Source: Loigolactobacillus rennini DSM 20253 (lineage in GTDB: Bacteria > Bacillota > Bacilli > Lactobacillales > Lactobacillaceae). From it: a stretch of 52,215 nt of DNA. Of this stretch, positions 9,588 through 17,221 are shown one piece after another. The position numbers were made by a program, and so were the translations under genes. The DNA is taken from assembly GCF_001436505.1 (NCBI RefSeq), contig NZ_AYYI01000026.1, positions 1 through 52,215 of the forward strand, written 5' to 3'. A model generated the notes under the pieces. It was given only the letters and a program-made list of their open reading frames with translations, did no database searches and had not been told where the DNA came from. Numbering within the stretch: position 1 is the stretch's first letter; the number at the start of each line of letters is the position of its first letter.

Positions 9588-10886
9588 TTAATCAAAGCGT
9601 TTACGCCGGCTTGACGATTGAATACCTAAACTCAACCGATATTTAGCCACCGTGCGGCGAGAGATCGTAATCCCCTTTTCGGCCAGTAATTTAACCAAGC
9701 GCTGGTCAGATAATGGCTTTGCCTTATTTTCTTGGTCAATTAAATTTTGTAATTGTTGTTTAACATTTGCCGCAGAAGCTATCTGCTCATTACCAATCGC
9801 ATTGGTAAAGAAATGTTTCAATTCAAATACACCAAAATCTGCTTGCAGAAATTTACCATTAACAGTCCGACTGATAGTCGATTCATGAACACCTAATTTG
9901 GCTGCTACATCCCGCAATAATAGTGGCTTAAGCGGGCGTTTTGTATCGAAGAAAAAATCATGCTGGCGTTCAATAATTTCCTGCCCAACACGTAAAATTG
10001 TTTGCCCACGTTGTAAAACACTTTTTTGCAACCAGTCGAATTCCCTTTTCTTCTCCTTCATATAATCCGTCACTTCTTGATCATTAGTTTTTAACATGCG
10101 ATCAAAGTAACGTTTTTGAAAGGTCACCCGAGGTTGGCTATCCTGTGCTAAATCTAAAACTAATCGGTCCCCTTGACGTTGCACAATTAATTCAGGGCGA
10201 ACAAAATTGTTTTGCACTTGGTTAAAGGCTGCTCCCGGCCGCGGCGATAAAGTTTGCACGTAATCTAAAATGTGCTGGATGTCTGTCACTTTTACTTGAT
10301 ATTTTGTCGCTAACTTTTGCCAACGGCGTTCAACAAAATCCATAAAATCGTCTTCTAAAATAATGTAAGCTAAATTAGGTGCCGCATCATCATTTTCCGT
10401 TTGTAACATTAGGCTTTCTTGTAAATTACGCGCCCCGACACCTGGCGGGTCCAATTGCTGCAATAAAGTGACTGCATCTAATATTTGTAATTTTGGCGCA
10501 CCTGTTTTTTGTTGAATATTATCATCGCTTATCCGTAAGTAGCCATTCAAATCAACGTATTCTAGCAAAAACAACACTAAATCCCGCAAAGGCGTATCAC
10601 GCATGGTTAAGTGCACTTGCTCTAATAAATATTCGAACAATGATTGTGTGGTATCTGGAATAGCATTCATAAAATTATCTACCCGCCGTTGACTACCACC
10701 CAGATTAGCCTGACCATGGACTTGATGAACGGTTAATAATGGATTTTCCAAACTTTTTTGCTGTAAAAAGTGCTGCAAACCATCCGCATTATACTGTAAA
10801 ATTTGAATGGACTGTTGTAATTGTTGCGTCATCACCAGCTTTTGCACCTGCTTTTGCTGTTGGTGAAGCTTTTGTTGGAATGCCAT
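9588..10886 (-). CDS. rpoN: RNA polymerase sigma-54 factor
   Basis: Sigma-54 directs polymerase to -24/-12 promoters and needs an AAA+ activator; in lactobacilli it typically serves mannose-class PTS operons. The 432-residue product starts with the Gln-rich activator-interacting region (KLVMTQQLQQSIQILQ, about 16-31), followed by the core-binding domain, a helix-turn-helix (VHESTISRTVNGKFLQ) and the RpoN box ISRRTVAKYR near the C-terminus. It is full length. No bacterial enhancer-binding protein or PTS operon is in the window. It is divergent from the tRNA gene. Confidence 0.96.
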   Translation of the reverse strand: MAFQQKLHQQQKQVQKLVMTQQLQQSIQILQYNADGLQHFLQQKSLENPLLTVHQVHGQANLGGSQRRVDNFMNAIPDTTQSLFEYLLEQVHLTMRDTPLRDLVLFLLEYVDLNGYLRISDDNIQQKTGAPKLQILDAVTLLQQLDPPGVGARNLQESLMLQTENDDAAPNLAYIILEDDFMDFVERRWQKLATKYQVKVTDIQHILDYVQTLSPRPGAAFNQVQNNFVRPELIVQRQGDRLVLDLAQDSQPRVTFQKRYFDRMLKTNDQEVTDYMKEKKREFDWLQKSVLQRGQTILRVGQEIIERQHDFFFDTKRPLKPLLLRDVAAKLGVHESTISRTVNGKFLQADFGVFELKHFFTNAIGNEQIASAANVKQQLQNLIDQENKAKPLSDQRLVKLLAEKGITISRRTVAKYRLSLGIQSSSRRKRFD

Positions 10887-10987
10887 GATTAACCGTCCCT
10901 TCCCTAATTACACCAAAGTCTCCACCTTCTATTTTAACTAAGTTGACGCGTTTTAGCCATTGTTTTAATTAATTTACAAATTGGGGC

Positions 10988-11016
10988 TTGTATTTTATTA
11001 CAATTTTCGGTAGAAT
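10988..11016 (+). promoter_or_regulatory. Promoter of tRNA-Arg
   Basis: TTGTAT (10988-10993) and TAGAAT (11011-11016) are separated by 17 bases, and the tRNA begins 19 bases after the -10. Confidence 0.65.
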
Positions 11017-11034
11017 ATTCATTGTTGTTTAGAG

Positions 11035-11106
11035 GCGCCCGTAGTGTAATGGATATCACGTGAGATTCCGGTTCTTGAGATGGGGGTTCGATTCCCTCCG
11101 GGCGCA
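11035..11106 (+). tRNA. tRNA-Arg (anticodon CCG), phage integration site
   Basis: The 72-base cloverleaf has a 7-bp acceptor stem (GCGCCCG with CGGGCGC), a D arm with a GTG/CAC stem, an anticodon loop TTCCGGT giving anticodon CCG (codon CGG), and a GGGGG/CCCTC T arm with TTCGATT. The discriminator is A106 and CCA is not encoded. Its last 17 bases belong to the 19-bp att core, so the prophage rebuilds an intact tRNA 3' end. Confidence 0.95.
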
Positions 11107-11108
11107 TA
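11090..11108 (+). other. Left att core (in tRNA-Arg 3' end)
   Basis: GATTCCCTCCGGGCGCATA covers part of the T arm and the acceptor stem of tRNA-Arg. It is repeated exactly at 49646-49664. Confidence 0.93.
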
Positions 11109-11139
11109 ATAGAGTAAATGAGAACGAAATACCATTTCG

Positions 11140-11176
11140 AAAAATGCTGTTAAGTCAACGCTTAACGGTATTTTTT
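11140..11176 (+). terminator. Prophage-borne terminator behind tRNA-Arg
   Basis: AAAAATGCTGTTAAG (11140-11154) and CTTAACGGTATTTTT (11161-11175) form a 15-bp stem with two G-U pairs, followed by T. It is on the phage side of the core, so it replaces the host terminator now found beyond the right core. Confidence 0.85.
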
Positions 11177-11218
11177 ATTTTTAGAATAAACTAAAAAGGA
11201 CTAAAAAATAAATAAAGT

Positions 11219-11235
11219 GTGCACGTTTTGTGCAC
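11219..11235. other. Left integrase arm-type site pair (GTGCAC x2)
   Basis: Two GTGCAC boxes (11219-11224 and 11230-11235) with 11-bp periodicity lie 110 bases inside the left core. The same pair with the same spacing lies inside the right core. I infer that these are the integrase N-terminal-domain binding sites of attP. Confidence 0.55.
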
Positions 11236-11296
11236 GGTCATTAAAAATAATCACTCCCGTTATGCGTATGTTTACCTATATAAAGGAGTGATTTTT

Positions 11297-11419
11297 ATGC
11301 AAGAACAAATTTTCAATGCAAAAAGTATCTGTGATATCAAGTTACAGATTAGAGTTGCGGATAATATTGCACTAATCACTATTGATACTACAGATGAGTT
11401 CATTATGACATCAATTTAG
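11297..11419 (+). CDS. Hypothetical 40-residue protein next to att
   Basis: A short open frame starts with ATG at 11297 behind AAAGGAGTGA, one of the best ribosome-binding sites in the area. The protein has no membrane segment, cysteine motif or other feature I recognise, and could be the remainder of a longer gene. The AGGAGTGAT of the ribosome-binding site can pair with ATCACTCC about 35 bases upstream, so translation might be masked. It lies between the arm site and the cargo operon. Confidence 0.35.
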   Translation: MQEQIFNAKSICDIKLQIRVADNIALITIDTTDEFIMTSI

Positions 11420-11463
11420 CCAAATACAATAACAACCAAGCGATTCTTGGCTTGTTAACAATC

Positions 11464-11491
11464 TTTACATTACTGCAATAGCCGCTAATAT
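11464..11491 (+). promoter_or_regulatory. Possible promoter of the cargo operon
   Basis: TTTACA (11464-11469) and TAATAT (11486-11491), 16 bases apart, are the only reasonable sigma-A-like pair ahead of the GntR-type gene. Transcription would start near 11498. Confidence 0.35.
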
Positions 11492-11534
11492 CTCATTCAG
11501 TAATCCAATTTTAAAAAAGTCAACGACAAGATCG

Positions 11535-12347
11535 ATGAGTTTAAGAACGAAAAGCTCTGAGAAAGTCGCAAAAACATTTGTGAATGCGCTTGCAAAAAAT
11601 AAAAATAAGGATATACTGTTACATGAGTACTTGAGTACTCAAGATGAAATTAAGGAGTTGAAAACTATTTTTGATCAACCAATGAGCAAACGTACGCAAA
11701 TTTCTAGTGATATTCAAAAAGATATTACTAATAAAAGAAAAGTTGGTGATAAACTACCGTCGGAAACTGAATATGCTAAACATTACAATGTCGCGCGGTC
11801 AACCATACAAAAAGTCTTAAAGGATTTAGAACGATTACATTTAATTACACGTATTCAAGGTAAAGGATCATTCGTCACATTAAATTATCCTAAGATAGAT
11901 ATGTTTAATTTCAAAGGATTCTCCGATTACGCAAGAGAAATTGGAGCAACTCCAATCACAAAATTAATCGAGAAAAAGATTATCAGAAAAAAGTTAATTT
12001 TAAAAAGACTACGTTCTATTAACATTAATGGTAAAATCACACCTTTAACATTCGACACTTCAATAATCGATTTGCAAACCTTTTCTGGTTTATCAAAATA
12101 TAATTTTGAAAAAAATTCTTTATACGAAACAATGCGTAAACAGTATGACGTACAGCCGTCTAATGCAATTTTAAATGTAATCCCTATTTTAGGTACAGAT
12201 CAAGAGCATACCTTACTAAAAGTGGATAAAGATACGCCACTATTAAAAATATCAGGTAAAGTTTTTGATAACAACGAGAATTTAGTGGAGAATTTAAATA
12301 TTGTCTATAGTAACCAAGCCAATTTTAAATTCATTATAGGTATTTAG
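11535..12347 (+). CDS. GntR/HutC-type transcriptional regulator of the cargo operon
   Basis: Residues about 49-115 form a GntR winged helix (VGDKLPSETEYAKHYNVARSTIQKV read in parts), with the usual wing RIQGKGSFV, followed by a UTRA effector-binding domain to the C-terminus. It leads a tight four-gene operon, so I infer it controls the operon in response to the transported compound. The first 48 residues are odd: related regulators begin at the MSKRTQISSD segment, and the longer start has no clear ribosome-binding site. The ATG of MSKRTQ (11679) also lacks one, as AAGGAG is 24 bases away. The true start is unsettled. Confidence 0.85.
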   Translation: MSLRTKSSEKVAKTFVNALAKNKNKDILLHEYLSTQDEIKELKTIFDQPMSKRTQISSDIQKDITNKRKVGDKLPSETEYAKHYNVARSTIQKVLKDLERLHLITRIQGKGSFVTLNYPKIDMFNFKGFSDYAREIGATPITKLIEKKIIRKKLILKRLRSININGKITPLTFDTSIIDLQTFSGLSKYNFEKNSLYETMRKQYDVQPSNAILNVIPILGTDQEHTLLKVDKDTPLLKISGKVFDNNENLVENLNIVYSNQANFKFIIGI

Positions 12348-12358
12348 GAGCGTTAAAA

Positions 12359-13363
12359 ATGCAGGATAAAAAAAGAATTCTAGGTACAATCTATGGCCAG
12401 GCCATTGGTGATTCAATGGGTATGCCAACCGAATTATGGCCAGTCCAACAAATCCAACAAAAATTTGGTAATAAAGTTACAACCTTTTTAGATGGTACTA
12501 GTGATAATGAGATAGCTGCCAATTTTACAAAAGGTGAATATACAGATGATACTAATCAAGCTTTAGCAATCATAGAAGCTTTAATTGAGTCAGACTGGAA
12601 ACCAAACAAAAAAATCATTGTTAAACATATCCTAGACTGGGCCAACAAAGCTGGCGCTTGGACTAATAACATCTTAGGACCAAGTAGTAAAGCTGCGTTA
12701 AAAGCGATTAGAGCAGGCCAAGATCCTAATGAAATCACTAAAACAGCCTTAACCAATGGGTGCGGTATGCGTATAGCTCCAATTGGAGCCTTATTTGAAC
12801 CAGCTCAATTAAATGAACTAGTAAAAATGGTTTATGAAGTGACACGTATTACGCATTCCAGTGATGTTGCTATAAGTGGAGCTTGCCTTATTGCCGGTGC
12901 CGTAACAGCAGGAACAGCCAATTATAATTGGGATGAGATTGTTCATTACGCGATTACCGCAAGCGACACCGGCTTTTCCCTAGGCGCACCAACCTGGGCG
13001 GCAAAAGTTAAGGATCGCACTAAACTTGGTATTAAATTAGCACAAGAATATCGATACGACGAACATGAATTTAGTAAGGCAGTTTATGATTTAATTGGTA
13101 CGGGAACAATGATTTCAGAAAGCATTCCTGCTGCACTCACAATTGCTTATTACACACGAAGTGTAAAACACTGTGCAATTCTTTGTACTAACTTGGGCGG
13201 TGATACTGATACTATTGGAGCAATGGCAACTGCTATTTGTGGTGCCAAAGAAGGCGTAGATGCAATTCCTACAGATTGGGTCAAATTAATTAATAAAAAG
13301 AACCCGCAACATAATATTGAAAAAATTGCAGAAAAAATGATGACCTTTAGACAGAATAATTGA
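12359..13363 (+). CDS. ADP-ribosylglycohydrolase (DraG-fold) family protein
   Basis: This 334-residue protein has the binuclear-magnesium ligand motifs of the family: GDSMGMPTE (17-25), YTDDT (61-65) and GGDTDTIGA near 280. Family members cleave N-glycosidic bonds of ADP-ribose or related ribosides. In E. coli yegU the same fold sits with a transporter, a PfkB kinase and a GntR regulator, the same set as here. I infer a catabolic riboside hydrolase and not a regulator of protein ADP-ribosylation, because no ADP-ribosyltransferase is nearby. GGAGCG precedes the ATG, 11 bases after the regulator gene. The substrate is unknown. Confidence 0.9.
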   Translation: MQDKKRILGTIYGQAIGDSMGMPTELWPVQQIQQKFGNKVTTFLDGTSDNEIAANFTKGEYTDDTNQALAIIEALIESDWKPNKKIIVKHILDWANKAGAWTNNILGPSSKAALKAIRAGQDPNEITKTALTNGCGMRIAPIGALFEPAQLNELVKMVYEVTRITHSSDVAISGACLIAGAVTAGTANYNWDEIVHYAITASDTGFSLGAPTWAAKVKDRTKLGIKLAQEYRYDEHEFSKAVYDLIGTGTMISESIPAALTIAYYTRSVKHCAILCTNLGGDTDTIGAMATAICGAKEGVDAIPTDWVKLINKKNPQHNIEKIAEKMMTFRQNN

Positions 13364-13374
13364 GGTGACTATTT

Positions 13375-14733
13375 ATGAATAAAGAAGAAATAGTTATTAA
13401 TAATAAAGACAAAACATTAACTCCAGGTAAATTATTTTATAACTGGTTTGCTGCTAACATTGGAATTATGGGATTTGTCTATGGGGCTATTATCGTTAGT
13501 TATCACATGTCTTTTATCCAAGCGCTATTTGCTGCTTTAGTTGGGGCGCTGTCATTCCTAATTCCGGGTTGGGTAGCTTATAGCGGTAGAAAGAACGGAA
13601 TTACGACTTTTAAAATGAGTCGTGCTGCCTTCGGTACGCATGGCAATAAAATTCCAAATGGCATTGCATGGTTCAATATGGTTGGCTGGTTAGCCGTTAA
13701 TATCACTACAATTACGCTTTTGCTATCATCAATGTTTGGTACAGTAGGTATTCCAAAAAATAAACCTACTTTGGTATTTGCGTTAGTCATTGCGGGTGGA
13801 CTGGTACTAATAACTGGTCTACTTAAAGAAGATACGCTCGCCAAAATTCAAACTTGGCTTAGCTATATTTTTGGAATATTAACTTTTATTATTTTACTCA
13901 TGTTTTTAGCAAAAACAGATTGGCATTTAGCTTTTCATATGAAAACTGGTTCACTTGTTGGCGGATGGTTACCTGCTGTTGCCTATGTTGCCGCAGGATC
14001 TGGAATCTCATGGTCAATGGCCGCAGCTGATTGGGGTGCTTATGTAAAAACATCTACTAAATCATCTAAAACGTTTTGGAATACAACTATGGGGGGAGCA
14101 ATTCCTCTATTTATTTTAATGGTCGGTGGAATCCTATTAGCTACTATTAAGCCTAACTTAGCAGCAGCTTCAGAACCATTTGCTGTCATGTACTCAGCAG
14201 TCCCTACATGGTTCGGCTTTCTATACTTTCTAGTTGCTGCTGGTGGCTTAATTCCACAATGTTTAGTCTCATTTAGATCTGCTCGAATTAATTTGGAAAC
14301 ACTGGGAATCCACGTCTCTCAGCTAACTTCTCTTGTTATCCACGGTGTTATTGTTTTCTGCATTCCAATTTATGTTTTGTTTATTTCAGGTGACTTTCTA
14401 AGTAACTTCGAAATATTTTTAAACATACTAGGTACTTGTCTTGCGTCTTGGGTAGCTATCTTTCTTTGTGATAACGTTATGTATCGTAGCAACGGATATG
14501 ATATAAAACTACTAGTATCAGATTCGGCCGTTACTTATAACTGGAAAGGAATAGTCGCCTGGATTATTGCTACTATTGTCGGATTCTTATTTACAAATAA
14601 TGCTATTTGGACTGGCCCTTTTGCTCAAGGCATATTCTACAATACCAATCTCGGTGTATTTATTTCAGGTATTATTGCTATATTTTTAATGGTAATTTTA
14701 AAGCCTTTTAAGTCTCATGCAAAGGAAGGTTAA
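13375..14733 (+). CDS. NCS1-family nucleobase/nucleoside permease (cytosine permease-like)
   Basis: A 452-residue membrane protein with about twelve hydrophobic helices. The start TPGKLFYNWFAANIGIMGF and the following PGWVAYSGRKNGITTFKMSRAAFG segment are typical of NCS1 transporters such as CodB, which import nucleobases, hydantoins or related compounds with sodium or protons. It starts 11 bases after the hydrolase gene behind GAGGTGACT and ends one base before the kinase start, so the three are translated as one unit. The cargo is probably a riboside or base; sequence alone cannot say which. Confidence 0.88.
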   Translation: MNKEEIVINNKDKTLTPGKLFYNWFAANIGIMGFVYGAIIVSYHMSFIQALFAALVGALSFLIPGWVAYSGRKNGITTFKMSRAAFGTHGNKIPNGIAWFNMVGWLAVNITTITLLLSSMFGTVGIPKNKPTLVFALVIAGGLVLITGLLKEDTLAKIQTWLSYIFGILTFIILLMFLAKTDWHLAFHMKTGSLVGGWLPAVAYVAAGSGISWSMAAADWGAYVKTSTKSSKTFWNTTMGGAIPLFILMVGGILLATIKPNLAAASEPFAVMYSAVPTWFGFLYFLVAAGGLIPQCLVSFRSARINLETLGIHVSQLTSLVIHGVIVFCIPIYVLFISGDFLSNFEIFLNILGTCLASWVAIFLCDNVMYRSNGYDIKLLVSDSAVTYNWKGIVAWIIATIVGFLFTNNAIWTGPFAQGIFYNTNLGVFISGIIAIFLMVILKPFKSHAKEG

Positions 14734-14734
14734 T

Positions 14735-15613
14735 ATGAAAAAAGCATTAATAATTGGTGCTGCTTTTGTTGATATAGTTGTTACTGTTCCTGAACTTTTA
14801 CGCTCTGGCGGAGATGTAACTGGAACACTTAAGCAGACAACAATTGGAGGCTGCGCATTTAATGTACTGGGGGCAATTAGTCATAGCAAACAAAATGCTG
14901 ATTTATTTGTCCCTATTGGTAAAGGACAGTATGCAACGTTAGTTAGGAAAAAACTTTCTGAATTAAACATTCCAATCTTACTTCCCACTAAAGATGGCGA
15001 TAATGGCTGGGATATCTGCTTAATCGAACCAAATGGTGAACGATCATTTTTAACGATTCAAGGGGTCGAACAAAATTGGCAACGAGACTGGTTTAAGCAA
15101 TTAAATTGGGAAAACTATCAATATGTTTACTTAAGTGGCTACGAAATGGAAAACATTGCGGCAGCAAATGAAATATTAGCAGGACTTGCCACAGCCCCTA
15201 AGAATATACAAATACTATTTGATGCTTCTCCGCGCTTAAAACACATTCCACAAAATACAATTAATAGACTAATGTCAATGAACGTTATTATAAATTGCAA
15301 CCAAGATGAAATTAATGTACTTGAAAAGAAAAATAATTCTATTGAAAATAAAGTCAAATCAATTTATCATCGAACACATCACCCAATCATAGTAACACTC
15401 GGTTCAGAAGGAACGTATTATTATGATGGTGATACTTCCGAAGTTATTCCAGCAAAAAAGGCAAAAGTAGTCAATACTATTGGTGCGGGCGATACCCATT
15501 GTGGTGCTTTGATAGCCGCTTTATTAAAAGGAAAAACGCTTAAATCAGCTATTATTTACTCCAATAAGTTGGCAGCTAAAGTAGTTGAACAAGAAAATGG
15601 CAGTTTAAGTTGA
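14735..15613 (+). CDS. PfkB-family sugar/nucleoside kinase
   Basis: A 292-residue ribokinase-fold kinase. The N-terminal substrate-binding glycine motif (TTIGGCAFNVLGAIS, about 35-49) and the C-terminal anion-hole and catalytic motif GAGDTHCG (250-257, base D253) are present. It resembles E. coli YegV-type kinases. The ATG at 14735 lies five bases behind AAGGAAGG and follows the permease stop directly. I infer that it phosphorylates the compound brought in by the permease, or the ribose released by the hydrolase. It is the last gene of the cargo operon and converges on the phage lysin. Confidence 0.9.
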   Translation: MKKALIIGAAFVDIVVTVPELLRSGGDVTGTLKQTTIGGCAFNVLGAISHSKQNADLFVPIGKGQYATLVRKKLSELNIPILLPTKDGDNGWDICLIEPNGERSFLTIQGVEQNWQRDWFKQLNWENYQYVYLSGYEMENIAAANEILAGLATAPKNIQILFDASPRLKHIPQNTINRLMSMNVIINCNQDEINVLEKKNNSIENKVKSIYHRTHHPIIVTLGSEGTYYYDGDTSEVIPAKKAKVVNTIGAGDTHCGALIAALLKGKTLKSAIIYSNKLAAKVVEQENGSLS

Positions 15614-15657
15614 ATAAGTAATTATTATATTATTGCATCTAAATTATAATAAAAAAT

Positions 15658-15693
15658 AAAACCTATAGTCTCTTAATCGAGATTATAGGTTTT
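15658..15693. terminator. Bidirectional terminator between cargo operon and lysin
   Basis: AAAACCTATAGTCTC and GAGATTATAGGTTTT form a 15-bp stem with one G-U around TTAATC. Runs of A and T on the two sides allow use by both converging transcripts. Confidence 0.9.
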
Positions 15694-15706
15694 ATTATTA
15701 TACAAA

Positions 15707-16645
15707 TTATTTAAATTGTCCCCAGAGATTATTAGTCGTGCCCGTCGGATGCACCGGTAAATACAGATCCCTACCGTTGTATCCCACATAATGTACCCAT
15801 GTGTAACCGTCGTAGTTGATCCAGCTATCGTATTTGATGGACGCATATGCTGGTAGCATGCCAGCCCGTAGCGCACCAGTCCCAGCCAGATGGCGCACTT
15901 GGATTGGTGTATCACCATTGACAAACGTGCCATTTTCGGCTTTAAAACCTGCAGCTAGGTGTCGTTGCAGATTGCTATTGGTTGTGCCAGGGTTTTGATT
16001 GCTAGCAGGCTTGTCAGCCACGGGTTGGTCTGCTGTGCCTAAACTAGAAACACCAGTTACTACATCCTTGCCTAATGTCTCCTGAGATACACCCCATTTG
16101 TTCAAATAACCGACTGGATCGCTATGGTTACCCCACATATTTTGGCTAACAAAATTATGCGTAATGATCCCGCCATTGATGTTGTTAAACTGCAACGGGA
16201 TGCCAAACTGTCTGGCAGAGTCATGTGCTAACTTAACGTAGGCAGCATAGTCTTGCTTAAACTGTGCATAGGTGTTAGCATGGCCAAGCTCAATCTGCAC
16301 AGGACTGTTTGCGTTGGCGTACGTACCAGCACCCCAGGCAACATAGCCTGGTTGGCCAACCTGGTAGACTTGACCACCGTCACCGACGACGTATTGAGTG
16401 TAAGTGTAGCTGCTATTCCAGTTGTTTTTAAAATAGCTGGCGTTGTCACGGGCGCCAGACTCGGTCCCGACATCATGTAAGACTACATATTTATTATTCG
16501 CTACCTGGCTTGAACCTTCACTGGCGCCTAAAGCAAAGGATTTATCCACATTGTAGGCGTTAGCAGTATTAGTGGCCCCAAATAAAAGAGCGGCCGCAAA
16601 TGCAGTCGCTCCTAAGATAACCTTTAGTTTATTTGATTTTTTCAT
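15707..16645 (-). CDS. Phage endolysin: secreted N-acetylmuramoyl-L-alanine amidase with SH3b domain
   Basis: The lysin cuts the lactyl-alanine bond of peptidoglycan. Residues 1-30 are a classic signal peptide (KKSNK, a hydrophobic run, then ANA before YNV). An Amidase_2 domain follows, with probable zinc ligands H57, H163 and D176 (plus H174 in GNHSDP). A linker and a C-terminal SH3b-type wall-binding domain (about 235-310) complete its 312 residues. A signal peptide on a phage lysin means Sec export, so the holin may only trigger activation. AAAGGAGG precedes the ATG. It is the last gene of the late transcript. Confidence 0.93.
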   Translation of the reverse strand: MKKSNKLKVILGATAFAAALLFGATNTANAYNVDKSFALGASEGSSQVANNKYVVLHDVGTESGARDNASYFKNNWNSSYTYTQYVVGDGGQVYQVGQPGYVAWGAGTYANANSPVQIELGHANTYAQFKQDYAAYVKLAHDSARQFGIPLQFNNINGGIITHNFVSQNMWGNHSDPVGYLNKWGVSQETLGKDVVTGVSSLGTADQPVADKPASNQNPGTTNSNLQRHLAAGFKAENGTFVNGDTPIQVRHLAGTGALRAGMLPAYASIKYDSWINYDGYTWVHYVGYNGRDLYLPVHPTGTTNNLWGQFK

Positions 16646-16656
16646 AGCTGCCTCCT

Positions 16657-16989
16657 TTATAAAATTTTAAACAGCTGTTGCAAAATAATATATAATAGTC
16701 CAGTCGTTGAGCTAATCCCGATGATTAACTGCCACATATTCTTGCGGCTAATCAGTTGCAGCTGGTGTTTGTGTTGTTCTTCAGTTTCATTGCGTTTAAT
16801 AATCGCTCCAAGAATATCGTTGTTTTGTTCCCGCAGATATTTATTAGATTGGTCTACGCGATCCAATCCCTGTAGAAATTCTTTGTGCATCTGCAACATT
16901 TCATGTTCTACGCGGCCTAAGCGCTTCTCGTGGTCCCGCAGCAATTTTTCATGTGCTTGAATTAATTTATGATCACTCTTTTCCTCCAA
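16657..16989 (-). CDS. XhlA/holin-like membrane protein
   Basis: A 110-residue protein with a long charged coiled coil (about 1-75) and one C-terminal hydrophobic helix (about 84-105), the layout of XhlA-type holin partners. I use the TTG at 16989, one base after the stop of the upstream gene and behind AGGTGAT. Its position directly before the lysin gene supports a lysis role. No second, multi-helix holin is visible in the late region, so this protein may have to depolarise the membrane alone. Confidence 0.65.
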   Translation of the reverse strand: MEEKSDHKLIQAHEKLLRDHEKRLGRVEHEMLQMHKEFLQGLDRVDQSNKYLREQNNDILGAIIKRNETEEQHKHQLQLISRKNMWQLIIGISSTTGLLYIILQQLFKIL

Positions 16990-16990
16990 C

Positions 16991-17221
16991 TTAATCACCT
17001 GCCATTGCTGTAAAATCAGCAAATTTAGTGCGAGCAATATTAGCAATCTCGCTCATAGGCAAGTCAGTAAAAGATTGTTTAGCGGTTAAATCCTCACTGT
17101 TCAGATTAATCGTGCCGTTGATAAAGCTAGCACCCTCATTACCATTAAAGCTAACGGATGTCCCCACCGCTTCACCGTTATCATTAAAACTATAATTCAA
17201 GTCAGTCATTCTAATTTCCAT
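16991..17221 (-). CDS. Hypothetical late phage protein (76 aa)
   Basis: A short acidic protein with no membrane segment. It is rich in Asn, Ser and Gly in its first half, which reads like beta structure. It starts with ATG at 17221 behind GAAGGGAG, overlaps the end of the preceding gene by 11 bases and is followed at once by the holin-like gene. Proteins in this place are usually baseplate or tail-tip accessories; I recognise no family. Confidence 0.7.
   Translation of the reverse strand: MEIRMTDLNYSFNDNGEAVGTSVSFNGNEGASFINGTINLNSEDLTAKQSFTDLPMSEIANIARTKFADFTAMAGD

Noticed and set aside
11500-15700. The cargo operon as ordinary host DNA next to the tRNA
   Set aside because: It lies between the two att cores, and the left arm-type boxes stand between the core and the operon, so phage sequence begins before it.
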